Shown here one piece after another: positions 18,565-28,353 of a stretch of 64,000 bases of DNA. The stretch's first letter is position 1; every line of letters begins with the position of its first letter. The notes below the pieces were generated by a model, which searched no databases, was not told where the DNA came from, and saw only the letters and a program-made list of their open reading frames with translations. The stretch comes from an uncultured Collinsella sp. (GTDB taxonomy: Bacteria > Actinomycetota > Coriobacteriia > Coriobacteriales > Coriobacteriaceae): the NCBI GenBank assembly GCA_900541025.1, contig UQIL01000001.1, forward strand, positions 62,001 to 126,000. Direction: 5' to 3'. The translations under genes and the position numbers were made by a program.

Positions 18565-18732
18565 GGTCGATTTGCTCCTTGCTGGGTTGATCGCAAAATC
18601 GTACAGGCTCTCTCCAGTATGCCACCTGCCGCTAGGGCTGGTAAAGTTGCCGTTTGCCGCTTGGGGTTTTGTTACAAGAGCGGGGGAGTACACTCGGGGG
18701 TGTTGAATTTCCTGCCAGAGATGGGGATGCCC

Positions 18733-20370
18733 ATGCAACATATCGATCGGATTATCCGCTCCAAGAACGTCTTTACCGCGCAAGACGGCATCGATACCGC
18801 CCGCGAGCTGGCGATTGCCATCGCAGGCGACCGTATCGTCGCAGTCGGTGCGCCCGATGACGTGATCGCCGCCGCTCCTGCCGCCACGTCGGTTATCGAC
18901 TACGGCGAGCAGTTTGTCTGCCCCGGTTTCCATGACGCTCATCTGCACTTCTTCCATACCTCGGTCGGTTCCTCGCCGTACATGCTCATGGATATGGGCA
19001 CGTCCGAGGCGGCGCTGGTGCAACATGCGCTCGAGTTTTCCCAGGACCTGCCCGACGACGCTTGGGTTGTGACCCAGGGCTGGCGCGATTACCGCTGGGA
19101 CCCGCCCGAGCATCCTACCAAGGCTTCTCTCGACGCTGCCTTTCCCGATCGCCCCTGCGTCATGTATTCGGGCGATGGGCACACGTTGTGGCTCAATAGC
19201 CGCGCTCTTGAAGCCCTCGGTGTGACGCGCGACAGCGAGCCGCCAGCAGGCGGCAGCTACGACAAGGATGCAAACGGCGAGCTCACGGGTATCGCCCACG
19301 AGGCGGCAGCCATGCAGCTGCTGCCGCGTTGCCTTGAGTGGCTGGGCGAGGACCGCATCGCGAGCGCCTACGCCGATCAAATGAAGCGCATGGCCGAGCA
19401 AGGCATCACCTCGATCTGCGACATGTCGCTCATGCCCATGCCGGGCTGCGACTTTATTCGCGACGACGTCTACGACAAGCTGCAGGCGACTGGCAAGCTA
19501 GGCATCCGCGCGCATCTGTTCCCCACGCTGCTGGATGACCAGTCGCGCCTGGAAGAGCTACAGGCACGCTATGCCAACAACGCGCTGCTCTCGGCGCCGG
19601 GCTTTAAGCAGTTCTTCGATGGCGTGTCGAGTGAACACACGGCCTATCTCACCGAGCCCTATACCAACCCACGTTTTCCGGGCGACCAGGGCCGTCTGAC
19701 GGTTCCTGCCGAGCGCATGCGCAAGTTGGTCCTGGCGGCTGCGGAGCGCGGTCACACCGTGCGTATCCATGTCATCGGCGACGGCGCCATCCATGTCGCG
19801 CTCGATATCTTTGAGGAGGCCGCAGAACTCTACGGTCTGCCCAAGCACGGCCACAACACGCTCGAGCATCTGGAGAACCTCCTGCCTGAGGATATCGACC
19901 GCCTGCGTAAGCTCAATGTGATCGCTTCGAGCCAGCCCTGCCACATCACGCTCGATCCGGGCGGACCCGAGCGCGACTTGGGCCTGGAGCGCAGCCGCAT
20001 CATGTGGCCGTTTGCGACCTATAAACAGTACGGTATCCGACAAGCCTTCGGCACCGATAGCCCCATCACAGCCGTCACCAGCATGAACGTGCTCTACACG
20101 GCCATTACGCGCCAAGACCCCAAAAGCCACTGGCCCGAGGGCGGCTGGCTGCCGAGCGAGCGCATCGATGCAGCAACAGCCCTGCGCAACTACACCCTGG
20201 GCAGCGCCTATGCAGCGGGCGACGAGCAAAACCTCGGCAGCTTGGAGCCCGGCAAGTATGCCGACCTAGTAGTCCTGGATCAAAACCCGCTCATCGTTGA
20301 CCCCCAAGACCTCCAGGCCACAAAAGTTCAGGCCACCTACCTGGCAGGCAACTTGATTTACGAGCGCTAA
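18733..20370 (+). CDS. YtcJ-like amidohydrolase (amidohydrolase family 3)
   Basis: The metal-binding motif is VCPGFHDAHLHFFHT. The YtcJ/LAF3 pattern continues with VTQGWRDYRWDPPEHPTKA, FFDGVSSEHTAYLTEPY, HVIGDGAIHVALDIFE, SSQPCHITLDPGG and FGTDSPI, ending with NYTLGSAYAAGDEQNLGSLEPGKYADLVVLD. Substrates in this family are mostly unknown. In-frame starts exist at GTG 18700, ATG 18721 and ATG 18733; the last begins MQHIDRII and is preferred weakly. Length is about 545 residues. It may act with the divergent M20 amidohydrolase on the same class of amides; this is inference. Confidence 0.88.
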   Translation: MQHIDRIIRSKNVFTAQDGIDTARELAIAIAGDRIVAVGAPDDVIAAAPAATSVIDYGEQFVCPGFHDAHLHFFHTSVGSSPYMLMDMGTSEAALVQHALEFSQDLPDDAWVVTQGWRDYRWDPPEHPTKASLDAAFPDRPCVMYSGDGHTLWLNSRALEALGVTRDSEPPAGGSYDKDANGELTGIAHEAAAMQLLPRCLEWLGEDRIASAYADQMKRMAEQGITSICDMSLMPMPGCDFIRDDVYDKLQATGKLGIRAHLFPTLLDDQSRLEELQARYANNALLSAPGFKQFFDGVSSEHTAYLTEPYTNPRFPGDQGRLTVPAERMRKLVLAAAERGHTVRIHVIGDGAIHVALDIFEEAAELYGLPKHGHNTLEHLENLLPEDIDRLRKLNVIASSQPCHITLDPGGPERDLGLERSRIMWPFATYKQYGIRQAFGTDSPITAVTSMNVLYTAITRQDPKSHWPEGGWLPSERIDAATALRNYTLGSAYAAGDEQNLGSLEPGKYADLVVLDQNPLIVDPQDLQATKVQATYLAGNLIYER

Positions 20371-20389
20371 TATTCATGTCGTACCGTTA

Positions 20390-20440
20390 AACGCGGCTCG
20401 CGCAGCCTATTTTGGGATGGCGCTCGAGCCGCGTTCGCGT
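20390..20440 (+). terminator. Probable terminator after YtcJ-like gene
   Basis: AACGCGGCTCG (20390-20400) pairs perfectly with 20425-20435, with a 24-base loop and a weak T tail. Confidence 0.6.
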
Positions 20441-21147
20441 TTTGGTGGGGATCCGCCATGAGCGTCCCTGCTCTGTTGGATTTGGGTGCGGGGCGGAGGT
20501 GCTGCTGCCCCGCGCTCAATTTGGACACCAGCAATGCTATCTCTTGGTGTTTTGCATACTTCCCATTACAGACTGCATAAAACGGCTGGGATGTCCTTCC
20601 TGATCCTGATGTACCCCCGCCCGTACCGTGCAAAAAACGGAGTATTCAGCACCGCGAGCTCTGCCGGTGCCGCTGCGGCTGAGTAACGTTGCGGAGATTG
20701 ACGTCATTTTGGGGTCCGGCGCGGCGCGAAGCATGCCTTTTGTCCTGGCGGGGTTTGCCTGCCGACTCAAATCGCCGGTCGAAGGCGTCCTTGGGACCAA
20801 TATGGTGTGTCCGGCGCGTATGCAGTCGTCCTGGCTTGCTGAATACTCCCAAAAATGCACGACGCTCCCCAGGGGACCCGTGCGCGCAGCGAAAACCATG
20901 CCCATGTCGCTATCCGCATCGCCATTTTGCTGCACTGACTTTTCTGAATGCCGGGCCCGAATAAGTTACCCCGGGAGCCACTGCTAAGTTATCCCCCGGC
21001 ATTCAGAAAATCTAAGTGCCAAAAAATAAGATTTTTTGACTCTGTGTTGTATAACCCGCTATTCGTGGGTACCATTCAACGCGTACGCAAACAAAAAGGG
21101 TTAATTCGCGTGGTATAACCGCGCGGCCCAAAAAGGAGGAGACAAGC
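20441..21147. other. Long intergenic region with nested inverted repeats
   Basis: About 700 bases without a convincing gene. It contains a 25-base imperfect inverted repeat (20632-20656 with about 20839-20863, shared GAGTATTCAGCA) and a 16-bp perfect inverted repeat at 20940-20955 with 20995-21010 (TTTTCTGAATGCCGGG). The latter encloses two near-copies of TAAGTTA-CCCC. Short open frames here lack ribosome binding sites. The groES promoter must lie near 21030-21120 but no clear pair was found, and no CIRCE (TTAGCACTC-N9-GAGTGCTAA) is visible. Confidence 0.6.
20940..21010. repeat. 16-bp perfect inverted repeat, MITE-like or terminator
   Basis: TTTTCTGAATGCCGGG (20940-20955) is exactly complementary to 20995-21010. 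Similarity extends outward through GCACT. The 39-base interior holds the related ATAAGTTACCCC and CTAAGTTATCCCC. Confidence 0.7.
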
Positions 21148-21441
21148 ATGTCGTCTTTGAAGCCGCTTGCAGATCGTGTTCTGGTCAAGCCCGACGAGGC
21201 CGAGCAGAAGACCGCTTCTGGTCTGTATATCGCCAGCAACGCTCAGGAGAAGCCGCAGCGCGGCACCATCGTTGCCGTTGGCGCCGGCAAGGTCAACGAC
21301 AAGGGTGAGCGCATCCCCATGGACGTCAAGGTCGGTGACGTTGTCATCTACGGTAAGTTCGGTGGCAACGAGGTCAAGGTTGACGGCGAGAAGTATCTGC
21401 TGATGCGCGCCGACGACATCTACGCCGTCGTCGAGGCCTAG
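21148..21441 (+). CDS. groES: Co-chaperonin GroES
   Basis: This 97-residue protein is colinear with GroES: LKPLADRVLVKPDEAEQKTASG, a mobile loop, GTIVAVGAGK, and VGDVVIYGKFGGNEVKVDGEKYLLMRADDI. GroES forms the heptameric lid of the GroEL chamber. AAGGAGG precedes ATG 21148. groEL follows after 96 bases, so the two are probably co-transcribed. Confidence 0.98.
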   Translation: MSSLKPLADRVLVKPDEAEQKTASGLYIASNAQEKPQRGTIVAVGAGKVNDKGERIPMDVKVGDVVIYGKFGGNEVKVDGEKYLLMRADDIYAVVEA

Positions 21442-21459
21442 TCTCGTCAGAATCTCTGA

Positions 21460-23175
<1,716 letters not shown>

Positions 23176-23201
23176 GGCCGACAAGGTCTAGAACTCCCAC
23201 C

Positions 23202-23344
23202 GGGAATCCGGGGGCGTGACGGGGTTTCTCTCCGGAACGTCCTCGGACATGCAAAGAGGCTCCGCATCGCGCTTTGCGCTGCGGAGCCTCTTTGCGTCCT
23301 GCGGAATGTTCCGGAGAGAAACCCCGTCACGCCCCCGGATTCCC
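23202..23344. repeat. 143-base nested palindrome downstream of groEL
   Basis: The outer arms are 37 bases and perfectly complementary (23202-23238 with 23308-23344). Inside is a second perfect 16-bp stem (23251-23266 with 23280-23295) capped by GCGC-TTT-GCGC. The RNA would form a hairpin of over 50 bp. It lies 27 bases after groEL and could serve as terminator, mRNA stabiliser or a mobile palindromic element. Confidence 0.85.
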
Positions 23345-23509
23345 TGCGTTTACGGCCTTGAGGTCGGCGTGGGCGGAGATCGTGGCTGATAGGGATACGT
23401 GTCCCGGTTGCTGTTTCGCGCTTTGCGCGAAAGGCGCACCACTTTTGCGTGAACGGAGAACGTGGTTGTTGCGGCAACTGATCCCCGCCACAAATTACCC
23501 TTGGCATAC

Positions 23510-23537
23510 TTGCGCGAAAGTCTACTGGTGCTACACT
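23510..23537 (+). promoter_or_regulatory. Promoter of riboflavin transport operon
   Basis: TTGCGC (23510-23515), 16-base spacer, TACACT (23532-23537). The predicted transcript begins just before the FMN riboswitch. Confidence 0.5.
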
Positions 23538-23548
23538 TGCAATTGCTG

Positions 23549-23726
23549 TTTCAGGGCGGGGTGAAATTCCCCACTGGCGGTAAATCGGGCGGTGTCAAAG
23601 GGGCGCCGTGGCGCAGGCGAGATGCCTGCGACCGAGCCGATGAGTCCGCGACCCGTGTGTGCGTTGGTTCGCATGCCGGCTGAACTGGTGAGATCCCAGT
23701 ACCAACGGTTAGAGTCCGGATGAAAG
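23549..23726 (+). promoter_or_regulatory. FMN riboswitch (RFN element)
   Basis: The conserved RFN blocks appear in order: AGGGCGGGGTGAAATTCCCC, ACTGGCGGTAA, GCCGATGAGTCCGCGACCCG, CTGGTGAGATCCCAGTACC and AACGGTTAGAGTCCGGATG. FMN binding represses downstream flavin genes in known examples. The element ends about 14 bases before ribU, so control could be of translation as well as transcription. Confidence 0.95.
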
Positions 23727-23740
23727 AGGCAGGTGATCTT

Positions 23741-24331
23741 ATGTCTGAACAGTCACAGCATATCCATTTTGAGAACACGAATAGGTGGAGCACCAAACAG
23801 CTCGTTACCATGGCGTTGATGTGCGCCTTGGGCGCCTTGTTTATGTACGTGCAGCTGCCCATCCTTCCTTCGGCGCCGTTTTTGACGTATGACCCGTCGC
23901 TGGTGCCGGCGATGGTGTGTGGATTTGCGTATGGCCCTGGTGCCGGCACCGCTGTTGCCGCTATGGCGATTGTTATCCATGCGCTTACCACGGGCGACTG
24001 GGTCGGTGCGCTTATGAACCTGGTTGCCACGCTGGGCTACATTCTGCCCGCGGCTATCGTCTACCAGAAGATGCACACCTATAAGGGTGCCGTGATTGGC
24101 CTGGTGCTCGGCGTTATTGCCGCTACGGCGTTGTCTATGGTCGCAAATCTTACCATTGGCGTATGGTTCTGGTATGGCTCGGTCGATGTGATCGCCCCGC
24201 TTATGATTCCTGCCGTGCTGCCGTTCAACCTTATCAAGACCGTGCTTAACTCGGTATTGACGCTTGCAGTGTACAAGGCGGTCTCCAACCTCATCACGCC
24301 CAAGAAGGACCAGGTCAAAGGCCGCGCATGA
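23741..24331 (+). CDS. ribU: Riboflavin ECF transporter S component
   Basis: RibU-like S components bind riboflavin in the membrane and dock on an ECF energising module. The 196-residue protein has about six helices with TKQLVTMALMCALGALFMYV, LTYDPSLVPAMVCGFAYGPGAG and a C-terminal Lys-rich end. The riboflavin assignment rests on the FMN riboswitch directly upstream plus ECF genes downstream. ATG 23741 is preferred over ATG 23720, which lies within the riboswitch; AGGTGAT precedes it. Its end overlaps the next gene by four bases. Confidence 0.9.
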   Translation: MSEQSQHIHFENTNRWSTKQLVTMALMCALGALFMYVQLPILPSAPFLTYDPSLVPAMVCGFAYGPGAGTAVAAMAIVIHALTTGDWVGALMNLVATLGYILPAAIVYQKMHTYKGAVIGLVLGVIAATALSMVANLTIGVWFWYGSVDVIAPLMIPAVLPFNLIKTVLNSVLTLAVYKAVSNLITPKKDQVKGRA

Positions 24332-26232
24332 TTGAGTGTCGGGGCGTTTCCTTTAGCTATGACGGTGCCGTGCCGGCGCTCGACGGCGTCGATCTAAACA
24401 TCGAGGACGGCGAGTTTTTCTGCATCCTCGGTGGTAATGGGTCGGGCAAGTCGACGTTTGCCAAGCATCTGAATGCACTGTTGCAGCCCGATGCGGGCAC
24501 GGTGCGTATCAACGGTATGGATGCGTCCGACCTCGAGCTGGTCTATGACATTCGTTCGACCGCGGGCTTGGTATTCCAGAATCCCGATGATCAGCTGGTG
24601 GCAACGCTTGTCGAAGATGACGTTGCGTTCGGTCCCGAAAACCTTGGCGTGCCATCGGCGCAAATTGCGCAGCGCGTACGCGAGGCGCTGAAGGGCGTGG
24701 GCCTGGTGGGCTTTGAGCGCCACGAGACCCATGCGCTTTCGGGTGGTCAAAAGCAACGCGTGGCGCTTGCCGGCGTGCTCGCCATGGAGCCGCGCGTTCT
24801 CATTTTGGATGAGGCCTCCTCGATGCTCGATCCGCGCGGACGCAAGGGTCTTATGAAAGCGTGCCGCGCACTTCACGATCGCGGCATGACTATCGTGATG
24901 ATTACGCACTTTATGGAGGAGGCCGCCGAGGCCGATCGTGTCGCGGTGTTTCGGGCGGGGCACGTTGCCATGCTCGGTACGCCCGAGGAAATCTTGACGC
25001 GGGCGGATGAGCTTGCGCAGCTCAACCTGGATATGCCGGAGTCGTGTCGTCTGGGCAGGTCACTTCGTGCGAAGGGCGTGCCCGTTTGCGCGCAGGTGCG
25101 TGAGGCGGATATGGTCGCCGAGATTGCGCAGGCTTATGCCGAGCGAAGTAGGGCAGGCATCGCGGGGCAGCCTTCCGTATCCCAGTCGGAAATCGCTGAC
25201 GGCACTGTTCCGGTAGACAACGAGGGCAACGCGTCGGAGCCCGTCATCGAGCTATCCCATGTTTCGTACAGTTATTCGCTCAGTCCGCGCGAGCGCCGCC
25301 GCTGGCATAAGCGCTCGGCCACTGCGGGCAAATCGAGCAAACAGGCTCTCTGGGGAAACGACCCCAGCAGCCCGTGGGCGCTGCGCGGTGTATCGCTGAC
25401 GGTGCGTCGCGGCGAGTTCCTGGGCTTGGCAGGTCATACCGGTTCGGGTAAGTCGACGCTGGTCCAGCATCTCAACGGTTTGATTCGCCCCCAGGAGGGA
25501 TCCGTTTGCGCGCTGGGGCTCGATCTGTCAAACAAGAAAGACGCCGCTGCGGTTAAGGCCAAGGTCGGCGTGGTGTTTCAATACCCTGAGCGTCAGCTGT
25601 TTGCCGAAACCGTGGCGCAGGACGTGGCGTTTGGTCCGCATAACCTTGGCTTGCCGCAAGATGAAGTCGACCGTCGTGTCGAGTCATCGCTCTCACGCGT
25701 GGGCCTCGACCTTTCCACGGTCGGCGACAAGAGTCCCTTTGAGCTTTCGGGCGGTCAGCAACGGCGTGTGGCATTCGCCGGCGTACTCGCCATGGAGCCC
25801 GAAGTCCTGGTACTCGATGAGCCCATGGCTGGGCTCGATCCGGCTGCTCGCAGGGATTTCCTAGGGCTCATCGATCGACTCCATCGCGAGGGCCTGGCCG
25901 TTGTCATGGTTTCGCACAGCATGGATGACCTGGCAAATTGTTGTGACCGTATCGTTGTGATGAACGAGGGCGCGGTGTTTGCCGAGGGAACGCCCTCTCA
26001 GGTTTTTGCGCACGCGAACGAGCTTAAATCAATCGGCTTGGGTGTTCCCGCTGCCCAGCGCATGGCGCTGGCGCTTGCGAAGGCAGGCGTGCCGCTGCGC
26101 TTTGACGGCCTCTATACGGTTGAGTCGCTGACAGACGAGTTGGTGGACCTGCTAATCGGTCGCTCGGGCGGTCCTTCTAACGTCGCGGACATTGCTAAAT
26201 CCAAGACGGTCGCGCGAGAGGAGGGCTGCTAA
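24328..26232 (+). CDS. Fused ECF transporter ATPase (EcfA1-EcfA2 double domain)
   Basis: Two ABC ATPase domains lie in one 634-residue chain. The first (about 1-230) has Walker A GGNGSGKST, signature LSGGQKQRVALAG and Walker B VLILDEASSMLD. The second (about 305-560) has GHTGSGKST, ELSGGQQRRVAFAG and VLVLDEPMAGLD. A linker of about 75 residues joins them. ECF modules usually use two separate ATPases; here fusion fixes the pairing. Domain 1 has Ala-Ser after the catalytic Glu where domain 2 has the usual Pro-Met. ATG overlaps the ribU stop (ATGA) and the stop overlaps the ecfT start. Confidence 0.93.
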   Translation: MIECRGVSFSYDGAVPALDGVDLNIEDGEFFCILGGNGSGKSTFAKHLNALLQPDAGTVRINGMDASDLELVYDIRSTAGLVFQNPDDQLVATLVEDDVAFGPENLGVPSAQIAQRVREALKGVGLVGFERHETHALSGGQKQRVALAGVLAMEPRVLILDEASSMLDPRGRKGLMKACRALHDRGMTIVMITHFMEEAAEADRVAVFRAGHVAMLGTPEEILTRADELAQLNLDMPESCRLGRSLRAKGVPVCAQVREADMVAEIAQAYAERSRAGIAGQPSVSQSEIADGTVPVDNEGNASEPVIELSHVSYSYSLSPRERRRWHKRSATAGKSSKQALWGNDPSSPWALRGVSLTVRRGEFLGLAGHTGSGKSTLVQHLNGLIRPQEGSVCALGLDLSNKKDAAAVKAKVGVVFQYPERQLFAETVAQDVAFGPHNLGLPQDEVDRRVESSLSRVGLDLSTVGDKSPFELSGGQQRRVAFAGVLAMEPEVLVLDEPMAGLDPAARRDFLGLIDRLHREGLAVVMVSHSMDDLANCCDRIVVMNEGAVFAEGTPSQVFAHANELKSIGLGVPAAQRMALALAKAGVPLRFDGLYTVESLTDELVDLLIGRSGGPSNVADIAKSKTVAREEGC

Positions 26233-27032
26233 TGGAGGCGTTTTCGTTTGGCAGCTACTATCCCGGCGATAGTGCGATCCACCGCCTGGACCCGCGAACT
26301 AAGTTGCTCTTGGGCTTTGTGTTTCTGATCACGACGCTCACAGTCAGCAGCTTCCGCGGACTGGCCCCGGTCGCAATTTTCGTTGTGCTGACCTATGCCG
26401 TGTCTCGGGTGCCGGTTCGTCGCGTTCTGTCGTCGATGGCGCCGCTGCTGGCAATCGTCGTCGTGGTCGCGGTGCTCAACTTGTTTACCGATCAGAGTGG
26501 GCGCATCCTGTGGCAGCTCGGCTTTCTGCAGATAAGCGAGGGCTCACTGCGTTCTGCCGCCTTTATGGCGTGTCGCCTGACGTTGATGATGGCCGGCATG
26601 AGCGCCATTACACTCACCACGCCGACGCTCGACCTCACCGCGGGCTTTGAGCGCCTGCTCGCGCCGTTTGCGCGTGTGGGACTTCCTGCGCACGAGCTCG
26701 GCATGATCATGGGTATCGCGCTACGCTTTATGCCGCAGTTTGCCACTGAGATGAAGCAGACGGCCGATGCACAGGCAAGCCGCGGCGCGCGCGTGACGGG
26801 CGGTCCGCTCGGCGGCGTGCGTATGCTCGGCAGTGTGGCGATTCCACTGTTCACGGGCGTGTTCCGTCATGCCGAGACGCTGTCTGCCGCCATGGATGCA
26901 CGCTGCTATCACGGCGAGCAGGGCCGCACGCGTCTGCATGCGCTTGCATTTCGCCGCGGGGATGCGCTGGCTGCGGTGGTGACGATGCTGCTGTTTGCGT
27001 GTGTCATCGTCGTCAACCTTCAACTTGTTTAG
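26232..27032 (+). CDS. ecfT: ECF transporter transmembrane T component
   Basis: The 266-residue scaffold protein has about five helices, an N-terminal SAIHRLDPRTKLLLG motif and the coupling-helix motifs QASRGARV and DARCYHG (the A-R-G/A-R-x-G pair) that contact the ATPases. It completes a dedicated RibU-EcfAA'-EcfT riboflavin importer. The start overlaps the ATPase stop by one base. Confidence 0.93.
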   Translation: MEAFSFGSYYPGDSAIHRLDPRTKLLLGFVFLITTLTVSSFRGLAPVAIFVVLTYAVSRVPVRRVLSSMAPLLAIVVVVAVLNLFTDQSGRILWQLGFLQISEGSLRSAAFMACRLTLMMAGMSAITLTTPTLDLTAGFERLLAPFARVGLPAHELGMIMGIALRFMPQFATEMKQTADAQASRGARVTGGPLGGVRMLGSVAIPLFTGVFRHAETLSAAMDARCYHGEQGRTRLHALAFRRGDALAAVVTMLLFACVIVVNLQLV

Positions 27033-27062
27033 GCGCGATTCGAGCGCAAGAAAGGGGTCCCT

Positions 27063-27509
27063 ATGACCGACAACGACCGCACAGCTCAGCTTGAGCGCGC
27101 CTGCTCGTATCTCAGGCGCATTCCGGCGTGGTATCTGGCCACGACCGATGTTGCCGACGGGCATCAACCGCGCGTGAGGCCGTTCTCGTTTGCCATGGTC
27201 GATGATGGCAAGCTATGGTTTTGCACCTCGCGCGACAAGGACGTGTGGGCCGAGCTCAGCGCGAATCCTAAGTTCGAGGTCTCGGGCTGGAAGCCGGGGG
27301 AGTGCTGGATTGTGCTGACCGGCGAGGCTGCGCTCGAGGACGACGCGGTTGTGAGCGACCGGGTGCGCCAGGCTGGCTTTAAGCACATGGTGGGTATTGG
27401 CGAGGATCACGAGAGTGCCAACGACGGCCGCCTTGCGTTCTTCTCGGTCCGCAACATCGCTGCCCGCTTCTGCGATATCGACGGCAGCGAGGAGCGCCTG
27501 GAACTCTAG
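27063..27509 (+). CDS. PPOX-family flavin-binding protein, copy 1
   Basis: The 148-residue pyridoxamine-5'-phosphate-oxidase-like split-barrel protein has RIPAWYLATTD, PRVRPFSFAMVDDGKLWFCTSRDKDVWAELSANPKFEVS, typical of FMN or F420 binding in this group. It lies 30 bases after ecfT with AAAGGGG before ATG 27063, so it is probably in the riboflavin-uptake operon. The next gene is a clear paralogue. The substrate is unknown. Confidence 0.85.
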   Translation: MTDNDRTAQLERACSYLRRIPAWYLATTDVADGHQPRVRPFSFAMVDDGKLWFCTSRDKDVWAELSANPKFEVSGWKPGECWIVLTGEAALEDDAVVSDRVRQAGFKHMVGIGEDHESANDGRLAFFSVRNIAARFCDIDGSEERLEL

Positions 27510-27516
27510 CCTTCCA

Positions 27517-27643
27517 GGGTAGTTAATTTGGGACGGGGCTATTTTAGCTACCCTTATATGCCTGCCGGTGTTTGTCCTATCTTCTAATAAATCATCGACA
27601 GACAAGAGGTAGCTAAAATAGCCCCGTCCCAAATTAGCTACCC
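27517..27643. repeat. 127-base inverted-repeat element between PPOX paralogues
   Basis: Arms of 36 bases (27517-27552 and 27608-27643) are complementary at 35 of 36 positions. They contain AATTTGGGACGGGGCT and TATTTTAGCTACC. The 55-base interior is AT-rich and has no gene. The arm core recurs at 8026-8041 and, diverged, at 41514-41540. Confidence 0.85.
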
Positions 27644-27675
27644 CTGACCCAAAAAGACCGGTGGCAGGAGGATGC

Positions 27676-28086
27676 ATGAACGGATTGAATACGGTGCTGG
27701 AGTATCTGACGTCGGTGCCGGCGTGGTATTTGGCGACAAGCGTTGACGGGCAGCCGCATGTGCGTCCGTTTTCGTTTACTCAGATTCAGGACGGTAAGTT
27801 GTGGTTTGTGACGGCGCGCACCAAAGACGTGTGGCAGGAGCTGCTGCAAAATCAGCGCTTTGAGGCAACGAGCTGGTGGCCGGGTCATGGCTGGCTCATC
27901 TTGCGCGGGCGTGCCGGCTTGGATGACCGGGCTTTAGACGAAATGCGCGAAGCCGGGTGGAAGCATCTAGAGCACCTGGGCGAGCACTATGAGGGGCCTA
28001 ACGACCCCACGCTCGTCTTCTTTAGCGTGGAGGACCCCGAGGCCTTTATCTGCAACCATGACGAATGGGTGCCGGTCGAGCTCTAA
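27676..28086 (+). CDS. PPOX-family flavin-binding protein, copy 2
   Basis: The 136-residue protein is a paralogue of the gene at 27063, sharing PAWYLATS, VRPFSFTQIQDGKLWFVTARTKDVWQEL and a final FFSVEDPEAFIC region. The tandem pair suggests local duplication, now split by a 127-base inverted-repeat element. ATG 27676 is chosen because AGGAGG (27666-27671) precedes it. Substrate is unknown; flavin binding is inferred from the family. Confidence 0.85.
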   Translation: MNGLNTVLEYLTSVPAWYLATSVDGQPHVRPFSFTQIQDGKLWFVTARTKDVWQELLQNQRFEATSWWPGHGWLILRGRAGLDDRALDEMREAGWKHLEHLGEHYEGPNDPTLVFFSVEDPEAFICNHDEWVPVEL

Positions 28087-28133
28087 ACGAGTTTCCCAAC
28101 CAACCTCAACAATTCAAATACTCGCATATAGCG

Positions 28134-28190
28134 GGCCCCCACATTGCAACAGCGCCGTAAGACGCGCCGGGCAATGTGGGGGCCTGCTTT
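28134..28190 (+). terminator. Terminator after PPOX genes
   Basis: A 14-bp perfect stem (28134-28147 with 28171-28184, GGCCCCCACATTGC) has inner pairing in the loop and a TGCTTTTA tail. Confidence 0.85.
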
Positions 28191-28233
28191 TATCTGTCAA
28201 TTTCTTTGAGCGAATGTGTCGGGAATGTTTCAA

Positions 28234-28268
28234 TGCATGAATATGCAAAAGATTTGCGTATATATGCA
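28234..28268. promoter_or_regulatory. Tandem ARG boxes (ArgR operator) before argC
   Basis: Two related palindromes, TGCATGAATATGCA (28234-28247) and TGCGTATATATGCA (28255-28268), start exactly 21 bases apart, the 18+3 spacing of paired ArgR boxes. They sit about 90 bases before argC. An ArgR-type repressor with arginine is expected to bind; argR is not in the window. Confidence 0.75.
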
Positions 28269-28353
28269 TCTTTTGGTGATAAAGTTTCAACCCACTTCAT
28301 AACGACGGCTGCGGGATGCGCATCGGTGCATAACTGCAGACAAGGAGTCTGAT

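Noticed and set aside
17017..19401. Plus frame of 1117 codons starting at 17017 and minus frame of 766 codons starting at 19401
   Set aside because: Each is a true gene (YtcJ-like from 18733; M20 from 18564) extended upstream through the antisense of its divergent neighbour.
20412..20987. Small open frames in the groES upstream region
   Set aside because: No ribosome binding sites, no recognisable domains, and they overlap inverted repeats.
21050..21120. CIRCE or HAIR element before groES
   Set aside because: No TTAGCACTC-N9-GAGTGCTAA or CTTGAGT-N7-ACTCAAG was found; the two GTATAACC boxes there have no fitting -35 box.
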